62,371 bases of DNA from Runella sp. (GCA_023254175.1 JALQYJ010000093.1:1-62371), one strand, 5' to 3'. Shown: positions 26,591-36,420, counted from the first letter of the stretch. Translations and numbers: made by a program. The notes: generated by a model from the sequence alone, not told the origin.

Positions 26591-28475
26591 TAGAACAGTG
26601 CAGCAAGGTAGCCCTCGAGGCAAATCATTTATTACGAGAGATATAGCCTATTTTATAGCCCTTTCTCTCTCCTTTTTCTTTAGTGCCTTATCAGCGGTAG
26701 GGCAGTGGGTTATCGTACCAGTTGGATCACCGACTTTAACAAACGCCAACAAAGGGGCGCGTACTCAAGCACTTACACTGCCTTTTTTTGACGATTTTGC
26801 CTTCACAGTGAACGGTAGTCCAAATCCCGCTCTTTGGATAAACGGGGGTACCTATGTCAGTAATACCTTCACCATAGGACAACCTACTCTCAATGTAGCT
26901 ACGTTTGATGGCTCCGATGCCAACGGCCGCCCCTATAACTTTGCCAACCCTTATGTGCAAGGAAACGGGGATACACTTACCTCTCAACCCATTGATTTAT
27001 CTTCGGTTGACGATACTTCCGCTTACTTAAGCTTTTATACACAACTACGCGGTCTAGGAGAACTACCAGATACTACCGACTTTCTACATTTGTACTTTTT
27101 AAATCAGCAGGGAGACTGGAAAAAAGTATGGGGAAAAGAAGGCCCAAAGCATGATAATAATTTTAATTACACAAAATTAGCTCTCAAGCCTGAATATCTT
27201 CATCCCAACTTTCAGTTTCGCTTTATTTCTTACGGACGTTTGTCAGGACAATTTGACATGTGGCATTTGGACTATGTTTATTTGAATAAAAATCGTAGCA
27301 AAGCCGACGACCAATACCTTGATGATATTGCTTGTACCGTTCCTGTCAACTCGTTTTTAAAGCGATATACATCAATGCCCATAAAACAATACCTTGCCAA
27401 AGCTACGACTGAAGTAACTGATACTTTACGTTCGGAAATCCGTTTCTTAAGCCGAGCTTTTATCAACACCATTAATATTTCATACACATTAAAAGACGAG
27501 ATAAGTGGGCGGGTCTTTCAAAATGTTAATAACTTGCAGGCACCTATTAAGGGATTAGCTACCTTAAAACAAGGTTTTCGACCTAATGCGGTCACATTTT
27601 CGGACACTTTAAAGAAGGTAGTATTGACCACAAAATTTAAAATCCTAACCACCGACGGTATCCCTGGTGTAGATCTTCGGCGTAATGACAGTATATCTGG
27701 TCGAACCGAACTTTCCGATTATTATGCCTACGACGACGGCAGTGCCGAGAGTGCCGTGTATTTTAATCGTTCGTTGGGACGAACGGCGGTACGATATGTC
27801 GTCAATACCCCTGATAACATTTCGGCAGTACGAATGAATATTGTACCTACCGTAAAGGACATGACTGGCCAGTCTATTACGATTCAGGTGTGGAGTACCG
27901 AAAAAGGACGCCCTAAAAATATTCTATACCAAAAGGCCTACAAAGTGTCTTATCCTGCCAAATTCAACGAATTTGTTGAATTTCCTTTTGACTATGGCGT
28001 CGCTGTGCGTGATACCTTTTATGTGGGATGGCTTCAAGTGGGGCAGGACGGCGTTCCAGTGGGGCTCGACCGCAACAATTCGCACGAAGACCAAATTTTC
28101 ATCAACTCAGGGCAAGAATGGGTTCCTTACACTAGTTTTAAAAACGACCCAAGTTTGGCGTATTTTCAAGGTAGTTTAATGATTCGACCCGTGTTTGGGA
28201 CGCTCAAATCCTCCCCCCCTCTTACATCAGTTGAGCCTGTAGAAGAGCCTTCTTGGGATGTTTACCCCAATCCTTCGCGCGGCATTGTGAGCTGGAATTC
28301 GGGAAACGTAAAGCAGGTAGAAGTTTTTCAACTCAATGGTATGCGTTTACGCACGCAACTTGTTCAGCCTGCCGAAAGTAGTATCGACCTTTCTCAGTTC
28401 AGTGACGGAATCTATTTTTTACGACTTTCCAACGAAAAGAAAACTGTCGTGAAGAAAATTTTGTTGAGCAAATAA
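26577..28475 (+). CDS. T9SS-secreted protein with C-terminal sorting domain
   Basis: 632 residues from the ATG at 26577 (MNNLSRTVQQGSPRGK); an alternative upstream start at 26544 would only lengthen the overlap with the PASTA gene. A signal peptide follows a basic stretch (residues about 20-45; FIALSLSFFFSALSAVGQ). The middle is beta-rich and unrecognised, with a FFDDFAF segment near the N-terminus as in proteins having a jelly-roll-like domain. The last 75 residues form a type A T9SS sorting domain (WDVYPNPSRGIVSW, then FSDGIYFLRL and KKILLSK), so it is exported through the outer membrane by T9SS. It shares a transcript with the PASTA gene and the rhodanese follows after 30 bases. Confidence 0.88.
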   Translation: MNNLSRTVQQGSPRGKSFITRDIAYFIALSLSFFFSALSAVGQWVIVPVGSPTLTNANKGARTQALTLPFFDDFAFTVNGSPNPALWINGGTYVSNTFTIGQPTLNVATFDGSDANGRPYNFANPYVQGNGDTLTSQPIDLSSVDDTSAYLSFYTQLRGLGELPDTTDFLHLYFLNQQGDWKKVWGKEGPKHDNNFNYTKLALKPEYLHPNFQFRFISYGRLSGQFDMWHLDYVYLNKNRSKADDQYLDDIACTVPVNSFLKRYTSMPIKQYLAKATTEVTDTLRSEIRFLSRAFINTINISYTLKDEISGRVFQNVNNLQAPIKGLATLKQGFRPNAVTFSDTLKKVVLTTKFKILTTDGIPGVDLRRNDSISGRTELSDYYAYDDGSAESAVYFNRSLGRTAVRYVVNTPDNISAVRMNIVPTVKDMTGQSITIQVWSTEKGRPKNILYQKAYKVSYPAKFNEFVEFPFDYGVAVRDTFYVGWLQVGQDGVPVGLDRNNSHEDQIFINSGQEWVPYTSFKNDPSLAYFQGSLMIRPVFGTLKSSPPLTSVEPVEEPSWDVYPNPSRGIVSWNSGNVKQVEVFQLNGMRLRTQLVQPAESSIDLSQFSDGIYFLRLSNEKKTVVKKILLSK

Positions 28476-28505
28476 AAAATTTCATAATCCTTCTCTCATT
28501 GTACA

Positions 28506-28802
28506 ATGGATATTACAGTAGAAGAACTAAAACAGCGCATCGAAAGCGGCGAAAAAATCAATCTCATTGATGTCCGCGAAGATTACGAATACGAAGCCGA
28601 TAATATTGGAGGCTTATTGATTCCCTTGGGTGATCTTCCACATCGCCTTACGGAAATTGAGAACCTTAAAGAAGAAGAAATTTTGGTTCATTGCCGCTCG
28701 GGCAAGCGCAGCGAAACTGCTCAGCGCTTTATGCAAAGTCAAGGATTTACCAATGTTCGCAACGTCATTGGAGGTATTCTGGCTTATAATGAACTTGACT
28801 AA
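28506..28802 (+). CDS. Single-domain rhodanese-like protein
   Basis: 98 residues, one rhodanese domain and no signal peptide. The active-site loop is HCRSGKRSE with catalytic Cys 63, and the N-terminal LIDVREDYEYE motif is present. Single-domain rhodaneses carry sulfur as a persulfide in the cytoplasm; the acceptor here is unknown. It is the last gene before a strong terminator shared with the convergent frr operon. Confidence 0.93.
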   Translation: MDITVEELKQRIESGEKINLIDVREDYEYEADNIGGLLIPLGDLPHRLTEIENLKEEEILVHCRSGKRSETAQRFMQSQGFTNVRNVIGGILAYNELD

Positions 28803-28812
28803 AGGACGTACG

Positions 28813-28841
28813 AAAAAGGGGAGCGATAAGCTCCCCTTTTT
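28813..28841. terminator. Bidirectional terminator between rhodanese and frr
   Basis: Perfect 12-bp inverted repeat (AAAAAGGGGAGC / GCTCCCCTTTTT) with a 5-base loop, between two convergent stops 43 bases apart. It has a T run in both directions. Confidence 0.9.
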
Positions 28842-28845
28842 AATT

Positions 28846-29406
28846 TTATACCGACATTACGTCTTGTTCTTTTGCCGTATAAATCGTTTCGATTTTAGCG
28901 ATAAAACTATCGGTTAGTTTTTGAACGCGTTCTTCTCCACGTTTTACTTCGTCCTCCGAAACACCTTCTTTGGTCAATTTACGAAGTTCGTTGTTTGTAC
29001 TTTGGCGTATATTACGGACATTTACTTTAGCCGTTTCAATTTCTTGCTTTACTCGCTTCATCAAATCGCGACGGCGTTCTTCAGTCAGCATCGGAATGCT
29101 CAAACGAATATTTTCGCCATCATTGTTGGGCGATAAGCCGAGCGAACTATTACGAATCGCTTTCTCAATTTCTCCAATTATCTTTTTCTCAAAAGGCTTT
29201 ATCGCAATGGTACGTGCGTCGGGAGTTGTTATCGAAGCTACGTTTTGAATAGGCGACATCACTCCGTAGTATTCTACTTGGATTCCATCCAACATATTGG
29301 GGGCTGCTTTCCCCGCACGAATTTTCGACAACTCAATCGTCAAGTGCTTGATGGCTCTGTCCATCGTATCTTTCGCATCCTCGAGATACAATTCGATTTC
29401 TTCCAT
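28846..29406 (-). CDS. frr: Ribosome recycling factor
   Basis: 186 residues, the standard length. RRF splits post-termination ribosomes together with EF-G in the cytoplasm. Family marks: IELSKIRAGKAAPNMLDGIQVEYYGVMSPI... near the N-terminus, ARTIAIKPFEK, IRLSIPMLTEERRRDLMKRVKQE, and a C-terminal helical domain I segment. It is 41 bases downstream of pyrH, the usual neighbour, and ends at a strong terminator, so it closes the operon. Confidence 0.98.
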   Translation of the reverse strand: MEEIELYLEDAKDTMDRAIKHLTIELSKIRAGKAAPNMLDGIQVEYYGVMSPIQNVASITTPDARTIAIKPFEKKIIGEIEKAIRNSSLGLSPNNDGENIRLSIPMLTEERRRDLMKRVKQEIETAKVNVRNIRQSTNNELRKLTKEGVSEDEVKRGEERVQKLTDSFIAKIETIYTAKEQDVMSV

Positions 29407-29447
29407 TGGTTGATTTACGTTATTCTATTAATAATTATGCTTTAAGA

Positions 29448-30167
29448 TTAATTTGACACCAATGTTCCAACTGGGTCACCATTGACCAGTTTTAAGAGGT
29501 TGCCTGGCTTATTCATGTCAAAAACAATAATTGGTAAGTTGTTTTCCTTACAGAGGGCAAAAGCCGTCAAATCCATGATTTTTAAGTTTTCAGCTAAAGC
29601 TTGGTCGTACGTAATTTTTTCGTAGCGCGTTGCTGTAGGGTCTTTTTCAGGGTCTGCCGTATAAATACCGTCGACGCGCGTCCCTTTTAATACCGCATCC
29701 GCATTAATTTCGATAGCGCGAAGCGCCCCTGCTGAGTCAGTCGTAAAGTAAGGATTTCCAGTACCTGCTCCAAAAATCACTACCCGACCTTTTTCCAAGT
29801 GCCGTACCGCCCGACGACGAATCATCGGCTCGGCAACCTGTTCCATTTTAATGGCCGACATCAAACGGGTGTACACACCATGTTTTTCGAGCGAACTCTG
29901 AATCGCCATGCTATTGATGACAGTTGCAAGCATCCCCATGTAATCTCCCTGTACGCGGTCAATGCCCGATTTCTCGACCGAAGCACCACGAAAAATATTT
30001 CCTCCCCCAATCACAATCGCTACTTGTACTCCCGCATCTACCAGTGTTTTTACTTCTTGGGCAAATTGCTGAAGAATGTCAAAATCAATAACTTGCTTTT
30101 TGTCGGGGCCACTTAGCGCTTCACCACTGAGCTTTAGGAGAATACGTTTGTATCTAGGTTGTTGCAT
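29448..30167 (-). CDS. pyrH: UMP kinase (uridylate kinase)
   Basis: 239 residues from the ATG at 30167 ([18 protein letters not shown]). A longer frame from 30191 would overlap the upstream biotin-carrier gene and adds residues not typical of the family. The bacterial hexameric amino-acid-kinase-fold enzyme phosphorylates UMP to UDP in the cytoplasm. Visible: [63 protein letters not shown], and [20 protein letters not shown]. It sits between the biotin-carrier gene (16 bases) and frr. Confidence 0.96.
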   Translation of the reverse strand: MQQPRYKRILLKLSGEALSGPDKKQVIDFDILQQFAQEVKTLVDAGVQVAIVIGGGNIFRGASVEKSGIDRVQGDYMGMLATVINSMAIQSSLEKHGVYTRLMSAIKMEQVAEPMIRRRAVRHLEKGRVVIFGAGTGNPYFTTDSAGALRAIEINADAVLKGTRVDGIYTADPEKDPTATRYEKITYDQALAENLKIMDLTAFALCKENNLPIIVFDMNKPGNLLKLVNGDPVGTLVSN

Positions 30168-30183
30168 AATATATAAAATCGGT

Positions 30184-30684
30184 TTATTCAAATTCTATAA
30201 GTACTTGGTTCTTATCAACACTATCACCTTTGTTGACCTTAATACTTTTCACCACACCATCACCCGCCGATTTGAGGGCGTTTTCCATTTTCATTGCCAC
30301 CAATACCAGTACTACATCGCCTGCTTTGACAGCATCTCCTATTTGTACTTTGATGTCCCAAATCAACCCTGGCATGGGAGCTTTGATATTATTTACTTTA
30401 CTTTTGGCGCTACTGTTCATTCCCATTTGCTCCAGCAAAAGGTCAAAACGGTCTTTAGCGGCTACGTTGTATATGGTTTCGTTTACCTTCACTTTGAAAC
30501 TCTTATCAGCGTAGTTGGCTTCTACCACTTCGGCATTAAAAGAGCGGTTGTCTTTGATAATGTGAAAATGGCCATTGTCCAAGGCCACCAAATCCCACGC
30601 AAATAGTTGTCCGTTGAGTGTTGTGGTCTCGTTCTTTGTTTCTACTTCAAAAGCTTGTTGTTCGTTGATGATTACTTTTAACAT
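30184..30684 (-). CDS. Biotin/lipoyl carrier domain protein (acyl-CoA carboxylase type)
   Basis: 166 residues. The C-terminal 70 form a biotinyl domain with the biotin-acceptor motif VAMKMENA (Lys 132) and [19 protein letters not shown] before it. The first 95 residues form a small beta-rich region of the kind found in biotin carrier subunits of propionyl/methylmalonyl/acyl-CoA carboxylases. It would swing carboxyl-biotin between a carboxylase and a carboxyltransferase. Neither of those subunits is encoded nearby, which is notable; it is instead 16 bases upstream of pyrH. A shared transcript EamA-carrier-pyrH-frr is likely. Confidence 0.9.
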   Translation of the reverse strand: MLKVIINEQQAFEVETKNETTTLNGQLFAWDLVALDNGHFHIIKDNRSFNAEVVEANYADKSFKVKVNETIYNVAAKDRFDLLLEQMGMNSSAKSKVNNIKAPMPGLIWDIKVQIGDAVKAGDVVLVLVAMKMENALKSAGDGVVKSIKVNKGDSVDKNQVLIEFE

Positions 30685-30720
30685 GGTACTAGGTAGTTTA
30701 TAAATTGTGAGATTGAATGC

Positions 30721-31626
30721 CTACGACTTTACTCCCGAGGGTTTTTTCGCTCGGCGATTGACTAAATAAATACCCGTTAAAATGACCCCCATTCCGAGGT
30801 ATTGTTGAAAACTAATTCGCTCACCGTCCAGTATTCCCCAACCTATCGCCACAATCGGAATCAAATACGTCACCGACGATGCAAATAACCCAGACGCTAA
30901 TTGAACCACCCGATTAAACAGCACCGAAGCTAACCCTGACCCTACCACTCCCAACGCCAACAAATACAGTGAAGGCTGTAGGTTTTCGGGAGTTGTTACT
31001 TTAGCAAAAAAATCAGTAGTAAACAATGCAATTAATGAGATAGGACCAATAAACACAAACGTCCAGGCCGTCATTGCTAAAGCAGGCAAATGGCTCAGTC
31101 GAAACGAAATTGTATTGATATTTACCCCGTACATCACAGTAGCACTCAATATGAGGAATGCGTAAGGATCAGCTACATTAATAGCCCCCGTCAGGTTCGA
31201 TAGAATTAGTAGTAAAGACCCCAATAATCCCAAGATAATACCCGCAATTTGCATGGGGCGGCGCGGTTGGGCGAAAAACACCACACCCAACACCAGCGTA
31301 CAAAGTGGACTCAACGAATTGAGCATCCCCGATAATGAGCTATTGAGACGTGTACCAGCTTTGGCAAACAAAAATGCAGGAATCACGTAACCCATCAAAG
31401 CCGATATGAACATGAACGGAAAACGGTCGAGTGGAATTTGGTTACGGGTTTTGAACATAATGGGCACAAAAAAAAGCGAAGCCAAAAACAATCGCCCTGC
31501 TGCCACTTCCGTAACACTGAATGTACCTAAGCTCTTTTTAATTAAAATGAAGGACGTCCCCCACGTGAGGGCTACCAGAATCAGTAAAATCCACGCTTGC
31601 AAAGGATTTTTAGAAGAATCGTCCAC
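30721..31626 (-). CDS. EamA/DMT family transporter
   Basis: 301 residues, about ten transmembrane helices in two EamA repeats (about 10-145 and 160-295). The first repeat carries LVALTWGTSFILIKKSL, and the second GVVGSGLASVLFNRVVQ and the typical end YLGMGVILTGIYLVNRR. EamA proteins are inner-membrane metabolite exporters; the substrate cannot be inferred. It is the first gene of the likely operon with the biotin carrier, pyrH and frr; the -7 box TATTTTTG lies about 35 bases upstream. Confidence 0.92.
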   Translation of the reverse strand: MDDSSKNPLQAWILLILVALTWGTSFILIKKSLGTFSVTEVAAGRLFLASLFFVPIMFKTRNQIPLDRFPFMFISALMGYVIPAFLFAKAGTRLNSSLSGMLNSLSPLCTLVLGVVFFAQPRRPMQIAGIILGLLGSLLLILSNLTGAINVADPYAFLILSATVMYGVNINTISFRLSHLPALAMTAWTFVFIGPISLIALFTTDFFAKVTTPENLQPSLYLLALGVVGSGLASVLFNRVVQLASGLFASSVTYLIPIVAIGWGILDGERISFQQYLGMGVILTGIYLVNRRAKKPSGVKS

Positions 31627-31659
31627 GACAAACTGAGCTTATTTTGATATTTTATTTTG

Positions 31660-31667
31660 CAAAAATA
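31660..31667 (-). promoter_or_regulatory. Candidate -7 box for the EamA-pyrH-frr operon (TATTTTTG)
   Basis: Matches TAnnTTTG on the minus strand, about 35 bases before the EamA start, giving a leader of about 27 bases. No clear -33 TTG at the usual distance. Confidence 0.4.
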
Positions 31668-31673
31668 GTGGGT

Positions 31674-32960
31674 TTATTGGATTTTAATGTGCTTGTCGAT
31701 AAAGTTCATGTATTGTGCCCAATCGTAAAGCAAAATATCGTGGCTTCCGTCGCGCAAATGATAGCCGATAGTTTGACCAACGGGCGTACTGACCGCAGGC
31801 ATTTCGGAGGTACCTAAACCCGTTTTTTTGTACAATTGATACACTTTCCCCGCTTCTAAGGCGCTTAAAAACTCACCTTTCGGATCAGCCCACACATCCT
31901 GGGAAGCACTTGCCACGTAAAGCGGTCGAGGTGAAATCAATGACAATAATTCGTGTTGATCGACGGGTAGCTCTGCCACGGCTTTATTATATTTTTTGAA
32001 GTTGGCACAAAACCAATGAGGAAATTGTGTGTTAAGGTGCTCGACGGTCTCACCAATCCATCGGCGAGCCAATGCCGCTCCTCCTTCACCCGAGTCGTTG
32101 GAAATCACTACCGCAAAACGCGGGTCTTCAGCACCCGCCCAAAGCGTTGCTTTCCCGATGCGCGAATGCCCAACGCCAATGATTTTTTTGGCATCTATTT
32201 GCCCTTCGTGCTGAATCAAGTAATCGACCATGCGGCTCATGCTCCACGCCCATACGCCCAAAGCGCTCCATTTTTCGCGTTGCTCAAGGGTCAGTACGGA
32301 GCGTATTCCCGTTTTCCAGCCTTCGGCGTGGTCAGGTTCAAGGTCACCGTAATAGGCCGTCGCGACGGCATATCCACGAGCAACAATCGCTTCGTAAGGC
32401 CAACGTCGTTCGGCAATACCGCGTGAGGCTTCGGTCGCACGGTTGTTGACAAAACTTTTATCAAAACCCGAATTTACCCAGTTTCCCGTCACCAGTACTT
32501 CTTTTTCGTGGGTAGTAGTGTGGTTTCCAGTGAAATTAAGACTGACAAACGCGGGGGCTTTCTTTGCATTTTTGGGCAAATACAACAAAACATTCAGTGC
32601 CGCAGTAGGCGAAATCGTCGGAAAACGTAAGGTAATTTGTTTAGAAACGGCTTTCCCACCCAACGCATTTTCGTTGACAGTTTTGACCTCCACCGTACTT
32701 TTGATAGTACTCGGAAAAGGATTCACGCCATAGACTTCTTCGGCAAACAGCTTGAGTAATTCGGGGCGACGTTTTTTTTCCCATATCGAAACGGACGTTA
32801 CGGGTTTTCCATTGGAAAGTACCAATGGATTGGGCAACGTATAAGTTGGCATTTGGCTTTCATCGTAGTTGACGGGGATTTTTTGCGCAACTACCGTAAA
32901 AACAGTACATATACTTGCTAAAACCAATAAGCTACCTCTGTAATTAAGTAAAAACACCAT
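31674..32960 (-). CDS. CE15-type glucuronoyl/acetylxylan esterase-like hydrolase, secreted
   Basis: 428 residues with a signal peptide (LVLASICTVFTVVAQ). The alpha/beta hydrolase resembles the CE15 group, which cut ester bonds between lignin and glucuronoxylan; related proteins are often labelled acetylxylan esterase. Visible: the serine elbow GHSRIGKATLWAGAEDPRFA, NDSGEGGAALARRWIGETV, FPHWFCANFKKY, SPRPLYVASASQDVWADP, and the terminal His in HLRDGSHDILLYDW. The canonical GCSRxGK motif carries His in place of Cys here. It is alone, divergent from the tricorn-like protease and separated from the EamA gene by its promoter region. Confidence 0.88.
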   Translation of the reverse strand: MVFLLNYRGSLLVLASICTVFTVVAQKIPVNYDESQMPTYTLPNPLVLSNGKPVTSVSIWEKKRRPELLKLFAEEVYGVNPFPSTIKSTVEVKTVNENALGGKAVSKQITLRFPTISPTAALNVLLYLPKNAKKAPAFVSLNFTGNHTTTHEKEVLVTGNWVNSGFDKSFVNNRATEASRGIAERRWPYEAIVARGYAVATAYYGDLEPDHAEGWKTGIRSVLTLEQREKWSALGVWAWSMSRMVDYLIQHEGQIDAKKIIGVGHSRIGKATLWAGAEDPRFAVVISNDSGEGGAALARRWIGETVEHLNTQFPHWFCANFKKYNKAVAELPVDQHELLSLISPRPLYVASASQDVWADPKGEFLSALEAGKVYQLYKKTGLGTSEMPAVSTPVGQTIGYHLRDGSHDILLYDWAQYMNFIDKHIKIQ

Positions 32961-33115
32961 GATACTAATCGTTTATAATTTTGTGATACGTTTTCCAAAA
33001 GTGTATTTAGTGACATTCATTCTAAAACACATAAAGCACAATAGAATCAACACCTAGAAAATAGCGATAACAGCTTTGTTTGATGTGATAGATTACTTTA
33101 TCTCAAAGGCATTTG

Positions 33116-33147
33116 TTGTACCGTTCTATCGTTTTTCAATAACTTTG
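33116..33147 (+). promoter_or_regulatory. Promoter of the tricorn-like protease gene
   Basis: TTG (33116-33118) and TAACTTTG (33140-33147) are separated by 21 bases, the expected spacing for the Bacteroidetes primary sigma factor. Transcription would begin near 33153. This is after the first in-frame ATG (33076) but before the GTG at 33199, and so decides the start of the gene. Confidence 0.65.
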
Positions 33148-33198
33148 AACACATTTTTATCAACACCCTATCAACCATTTTCCCAAACATACGTACTT

Positions 33199-36100
33199 GT
33201 GAAAAAAAATATCCTACTTCTAACGAGTTTCTTACTTGCTTCTGCCCTCAGTCAAGCTCTTTTTGCCCAGACGTGGCTCCGTTATCCTAGTATTTCGCCC
33301 GACGGCAAAACCATCGTTTTTACATACAAAGGAGACATTTGGAAAGTCGCTGCTTCGGGCGGAGCGGCCGTTCCACTCACCCTTCACGAATCCCACGACT
33401 ACATGCCCGTGTGGTCGCACGATGGCAAACGAATCGCTTTCGCCTCCGACCGCCACGGCAACTTCGATGTCTTTATCATTCCTGTTGAAGGTGGGGAAGC
33501 TAAACGCATTACCTTTCATTCGGCCAATGAACTTCCTTATGATTTTAGCACCGACAACCAGAGCGTTGTTTTCGGAAGTACTCGGCAAGATTTGGCCACC
33601 AACCGTCAGTATCCTGCAGGTTACATGACGGAGCTTTATAGCGTGTCCATCAATGGAGGCCGTGTCAAACAACTGCTAACCACCCCCGCTGAAGACGTCA
33701 AATACAACCGCGACGGCAGCAAGTTTGTCTATCACGACCGCAAAGGAGGCGAAAATAGTTGGCGCAAGCACCATACTTCTGCCATCGCAAGAGACCTTTG
33801 GGTCTATGACACCAAAACCCAGAAACATACCAAAATTACCAATTTCGCAGGCGAAGACCGCAACGCCGTTTGGAGCGACGATAAAACGCTTTTTTACCTA
33901 AGCGAAGCCAATGGTTCATTCAACATTCACAAACTTTCTTTGGACAATACGGCTCAGTCACAAGCCATTACTTCGTTCAAAAAACACCCTGTTCGTTTTC
34001 TGAGCCGCACCAACGACGGAGTACTTTGTTTTGGGTTTAATGGCGAAATTTTTACCCTTAACCCCACCGAAGGAGAAAGTCCAAAGAAGGTCAATATCAG
34101 CATTGCGGCAGATACCCGCACCAACAACGAACGTGTACTTTCAGTCAACGGTGGCGTAAGCAGCATGGCCGTTTCGCCCAATGGAAAAGAAGTCGCTTAC
34201 ATTTTTCGCGGCGAAGTGTTTGTGAGTTCGGTGGAAGGCGGTATCACGAAACGCATCACCAACAGCGCGGGGCAAGAGCGGAGTGTAAGTTTTTCGCCCG
34301 ATGGAAAATCCTTAGTGTATTCGTCGGAGCGGGGTAATCGTTGGAAAATCTTCGAGACGCGTATAAGCCGCAAAGAAGAACCGTACTTCTATGCCTCTAC
34401 TTTGTTAAAAGAAAACGAACTCATTGCGAATGAGAAAGAAAATTACCTGCCAAAGTATTCTCCCGATGGCAAAGAAATCGCCTTTGTGGAAGACCGAGCG
34501 ACGCTCAAAATCCTTACGTTGGCTACGAAACAAACTCGTACGATTCTGACCAACCAAGACTTGTTTTCGTGGGGTGACCACGACCAGTATTTTCAATGGA
34601 GCCCAGACGGCAAGTGGTTTTTGTTTGATTACAAAATCCCCAATCTCCGCGAAGGCGAGGTGGGTCTTATTTCTACCGATGGCAAAGGTAAGATTACCAA
34701 CCTTACCCAGAGTGGTTTTGAAGACGAAAGTCCCAAGTGGGTACAAGGTGGAAAAGCCATGTTGTGGTTTAGTAACCGCGAAGGTTTGAAAAGCCTTTCT
34801 CAGAGCGGCAATTCTCAATCAGACGTTTATGCCATGTTTTTCACCCAGGCGGCCTTTGATAAGTTCAAATTGAGCAAAGAAGAAGCCTCTTTGGCCAAAG
34901 AAGTAGAAGAAAGAGCCGCGAAAGCCGATACCACCAAAAAGAAAGATGCCAAGAAAGATTCGACGGTGATGATTGAATTCGATGGGTTGGAATTGCGCAA
35001 AGCCCGCTTAACCATTCATTCATCCAATTTATCGAATGCCCTTATCAACAAAGACGGAGATATGCTTTATTATCTTTCTCGCTTTGAAAGAGGCTATAAC
35101 CTTTGGAGTACCAACCTACGCACCCGCGAAACCAAACAGCTCGTGGCACTCAATGCCAACGGCGGTGGTAGCATGGTGTGGGACAAAGAACAGAAATCTA
35201 TTTTTTTGAACTCCGACGGGCGAATTTCGAAGATTGACCCTACTTCTGGCAAACAAGAAAGCATTGGCATCAGCGGCGAAATGAACCTCGACGTGGCCGC
35301 CGAGCGCGCGTTTATGTTTGAGCACGTATGGCGCCGTACCAAAACAACCTTTTACACCGCTACTTTCCACGGCGTTGATTGGGATAGCTACAAACCAGAT
35401 TATGAAAAACACCTGCCACATATCGGAAACAATTACGAATTTTCGGAACTACTTTCTGAATTATTAGGTGAGCTTAACGTCTCACATTCAGGCGCTTCGT
35501 ATTTTGGAGGAGGAACTGCGGGAGCCGATGCTACGGCTGCTTTGGGTGTTTTTTACGACCAAAGTTTCACAGGAACAGGAATGCGCGTAGAAGAAGTGAT
35601 AAAAGATGGCCCGCTTGACAAAGCTGGCTTAAACATCAAAGTTGGAACCATCATCGAAGCCATCGACGGCGAAACACTGATGCCTGACCGTGACTACGCG
35701 CAGTTTTTGAATCGTAAGTCGGGCAAAAATGTTTTATTGACTTTGCTTGAAGGCGCAGCGCGTCGTGAAGTAGTGATAAAACCCATTTCGGTGGGTGAAG
35801 AAAGCCAATTGTTGTACAAACGCTGGGTACGCCGCAACCAAGACGAAGTAGAAAAACAGAGCAACGGAACACTGGGTTATATTCACATTCCTGGCATGGC
35901 CGATGGGCCTTTCCGCGTCACATACGACGAAGTAATGGGTAAATATGCGCTCAAAAAAGGCATTGTAGTCGATACCCGCAACAACGGCGGCGGCGACTTG
36001 GTCTCCGATTTGGCCACTTTCTTTTCGGGTAAAACGTACATGTACAACTCCACCGATAAGCGTATTATTTATTCAGAGCCAAGCTATCGTTGGAGTAAGC

Positions 36101-36420
36101 CGAGCATTTCTTTAGCCAATGAAGCCAATTATTCCGACGGCCACTGTTATGCCCACATGACACAAGCGGCTTCGCTCAATAAGCTAGTCGGGATGCCCGT
36201 ACCTGGAACCTGTACATTTGCCGCGTGGGAGGTGCTACAAGACCCTAGTATCCGCTGGGGCGTACCACCCGTCGGAGTTAAAACTATGGCAGGTACCTAT
36301 TTAGAAAATGCCCAAACTGAACCCAACATCAAGGTTTCTAACGAGTACGATGTCGTAGGCAAAGGCAAAGACCAGCAGCTAGAACGTGCCGTAGAGGAAT
36401 TGGTGAAAGAGGTGAAGTAG
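33199..36420 (+). CDS. Tricorn-like S41 protease with PDZ domain, exported
   Basis: 1073 residues from the GTG at 33199 (VKKNILLLTSFLLASALSQALFAQ, a good signal peptide). An ATG 41 codons upstream precedes the promoter and is rejected. Two N-terminal WD40/TolB-like beta-propellers (about 25-310 and 320-650; repeated SPDGKxIxF strands), a charged linker (KADTTKKKDAKK), a C1 region, a PDZ domain (about 780-860; EEVIKDGPLDKAGLNIKVGTIIEAIDG), and the S41 core with VDTRNNGGGDLVSDLATFF and ANYSDGHCYAHMT, where the nucleophile Ser lies. Tricorn-like proteins degrade peptides; here in the periplasm. Length and order are normal for Bacteroidetes members. Confidence 0.93.
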   Translation: MKKNILLLTSFLLASALSQALFAQTWLRYPSISPDGKTIVFTYKGDIWKVAASGGAAVPLTLHESHDYMPVWSHDGKRIAFASDRHGNFDVFIIPVEGGEAKRITFHSANELPYDFSTDNQSVVFGSTRQDLATNRQYPAGYMTELYSVSINGGRVKQLLTTPAEDVKYNRDGSKFVYHDRKGGENSWRKHHTSAIARDLWVYDTKTQKHTKITNFAGEDRNAVWSDDKTLFYLSEANGSFNIHKLSLDNTAQSQAITSFKKHPVRFLSRTNDGVLCFGFNGEIFTLNPTEGESPKKVNISIAADTRTNNERVLSVNGGVSSMAVSPNGKEVAYIFRGEVFVSSVEGGITKRITNSAGQERSVSFSPDGKSLVYSSERGNRWKIFETRISRKEEPYFYASTLLKENELIANEKENYLPKYSPDGKEIAFVEDRATLKILTLATKQTRTILTNQDLFSWGDHDQYFQWSPDGKWFLFDYKIPNLREGEVGLISTDGKGKITNLTQSGFEDESPKWVQGGKAMLWFSNREGLKSLSQSGNSQSDVYAMFFTQAAFDKFKLSKEEASLAKEVEERAAKADTTKKKDAKKDSTVMIEFDGLELRKARLTIHSSNLSNALINKDGDMLYYLSRFERGYNLWSTNLRTRETKQLVALNANGGGSMVWDKEQKSIFLNSDGRISKIDPTSGKQESIGISGEMNLDVAAERAFMFEHVWRRTKTTFYTATFHGVDWDSYKPDYEKHLPHIGNNYEFSELLSELLGELNVSHSGASYFGGGTAGADATAALGVFYDQSFTGTGMRVEEVIKDGPLDKAGLNIKVGTIIEAIDGETLMPDRDYAQFLNRKSGKNVLLTLLEGAARREVVIKPISVGEESQLLYKRWVRRNQDEVEKQSNGTLGYIHIPGMADGPFRVTYDEVMGKYALKKGIVVDTRNNGGGDLVSDLATFFSGKTYMYNSTDKRIIYSEPSYRWSKPSISLANEANYSDGHCYAHMTQAASLNKLVGMPVPGTCTFAAWEVLQDPSIRWGVPPVGVKTMAGTYLENAQTEPNIKVSNEYDVVGKGKDQQLERAVEELVKEVK

